From Candidatus Omnitrophota bacterium (GTDB lineage Bacteria > Hinthialibacterota > Hinthialibacteria > Hinthialibacterales > Hinthialibacteraceae), in NCBI GenBank assembly GCA_013177805.1, contig JABLXU010000005.1:100605-164604 (forward strand): 64,000 nt of DNA, given 5' to 3'. Position numbers and translations under genes: made by a program. How positions within the stretch are numbered: position 1 is the first letter of the stretch; every line of letters starts with the position of its first letter. Positions 63,929-64,000 of the stretch are shown here, piece after piece. The notes beneath the pieces are model-generated. The model saw only the letters and a list, made by a program, of their open reading frames with translations, had not been told where the DNA came from and made no database searches.

Positions 63929-64000
63929 TGATTCAGCGCCGGTCCGGGGGAGGCCCTAGAGCCAGCGATTGGATCAGGTTTCACCCATTGGGAAAGGACC
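63929..64000. other. Right edge, no feature seen
   Basis: The last 72 bases after the glycosyltransferase stop show no recognisable gene start, terminator or repeat. Confidence 0.4.

Noticed and set aside
1..64000. tRNA or rRNA genes
   Set aside because: No cloverleaf with a T-loop GTTCGAATC-type core and no rRNA-like sequence was recognised by eye; a covariance search would settle it.

Overview
The window is about 64 kb of bacterial chromosome of moderate to high GC, with AT-rich intergenic strips. The taxon cannot be fixed from the sequence. The gene mix suggests an uncultured heterotroph from a candidate phylum near the PVC/FCB groups (for example Sumerlaeota- or Hydrogenedentota-like lineages): several prepilin-type proteins, DUF1080 and ThuA-like domains, CotH/lamin-tail and LamG-type secreted proteins, Tat-exported enzymes and ECF sigma/anti-sigma pairs. 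No rRNA, tRNA, CRISPR array, transposase or phage block was recognised.

Layout. 0-12 kb: the 5' end of a stand-alone AICAR formyltransferase (leaving the left edge), dsbD, two secreted carbohydrate-binding-type proteins, a secreted beta-propeller, a pseudopilin, glycerate kinase, a LysM/M23 peptidase and a YchF-type NTPase. 12-17 kb: a leftward run of ECF sigma factor, anti-sigma factor, a GspG-like pseudopilin, a GspF-like protein, a polytopic-membrane/prepilin fusion and two minor pseudopilins, several joined by ATGA overlaps. 17.5-29.5 kb: a zinc dehydrogenase, a lone receiver domain, a secreted DUF1080-methyltransferase fusion, a CBM9-like protein, a Tat-exported glycosidase-like protein, an esterase/acyltransferase pair, a ceramidase-like hydrolase and another pseudopilin. 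29.7-38 kb: a 993-residue repeat protein, small exported proteins, an RmlD-like reductase with mazG, and leuCD. 38.5-48.7 kb: small-molecule and sugar metabolism, with a Tat-exported nitrilase-family hydrolase, an NCS1 permease, a PG-binding/CHAP hydrolase, a DUF1080-ThuA fusion, a sugar 3-epimerase-like protein, an SDR, a DUF309 protein and an amidohydrolase. 48.8-64 kb: a second ECF/anti-sigma/exported-protein operon, a 546-residue repeat protein behind a consensus promoter and structured leader, two GT39-like membrane glycosyltransferases, a ferredoxin, a 1743-residue lamin-tail/CotH/LamG protein, a small membrane protein and trmB.

How the parts may work together. Many products carry Sec or Tat signals and bind, cleave or modify carbohydrates, so the region reads as a polysaccharide or glycoconjugate degradation and cell-surface region. 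The most notable unexplained signal is a short C-terminal tail, roughly hydrophobic-x-[D/E/G]-[W/F]-x-L-[H/Y/F]-stop. It ends five otherwise different secreted proteins (genes at 2512, 4448, 21198, 29720 and, on the minus strand, 60496). It looks like a sorting or anchoring signal. The window also holds a pseudopilin/GspF assembly that could be part of the matching export machine, but no ATPase, secretin or prepilin peptidase is present here to test that.
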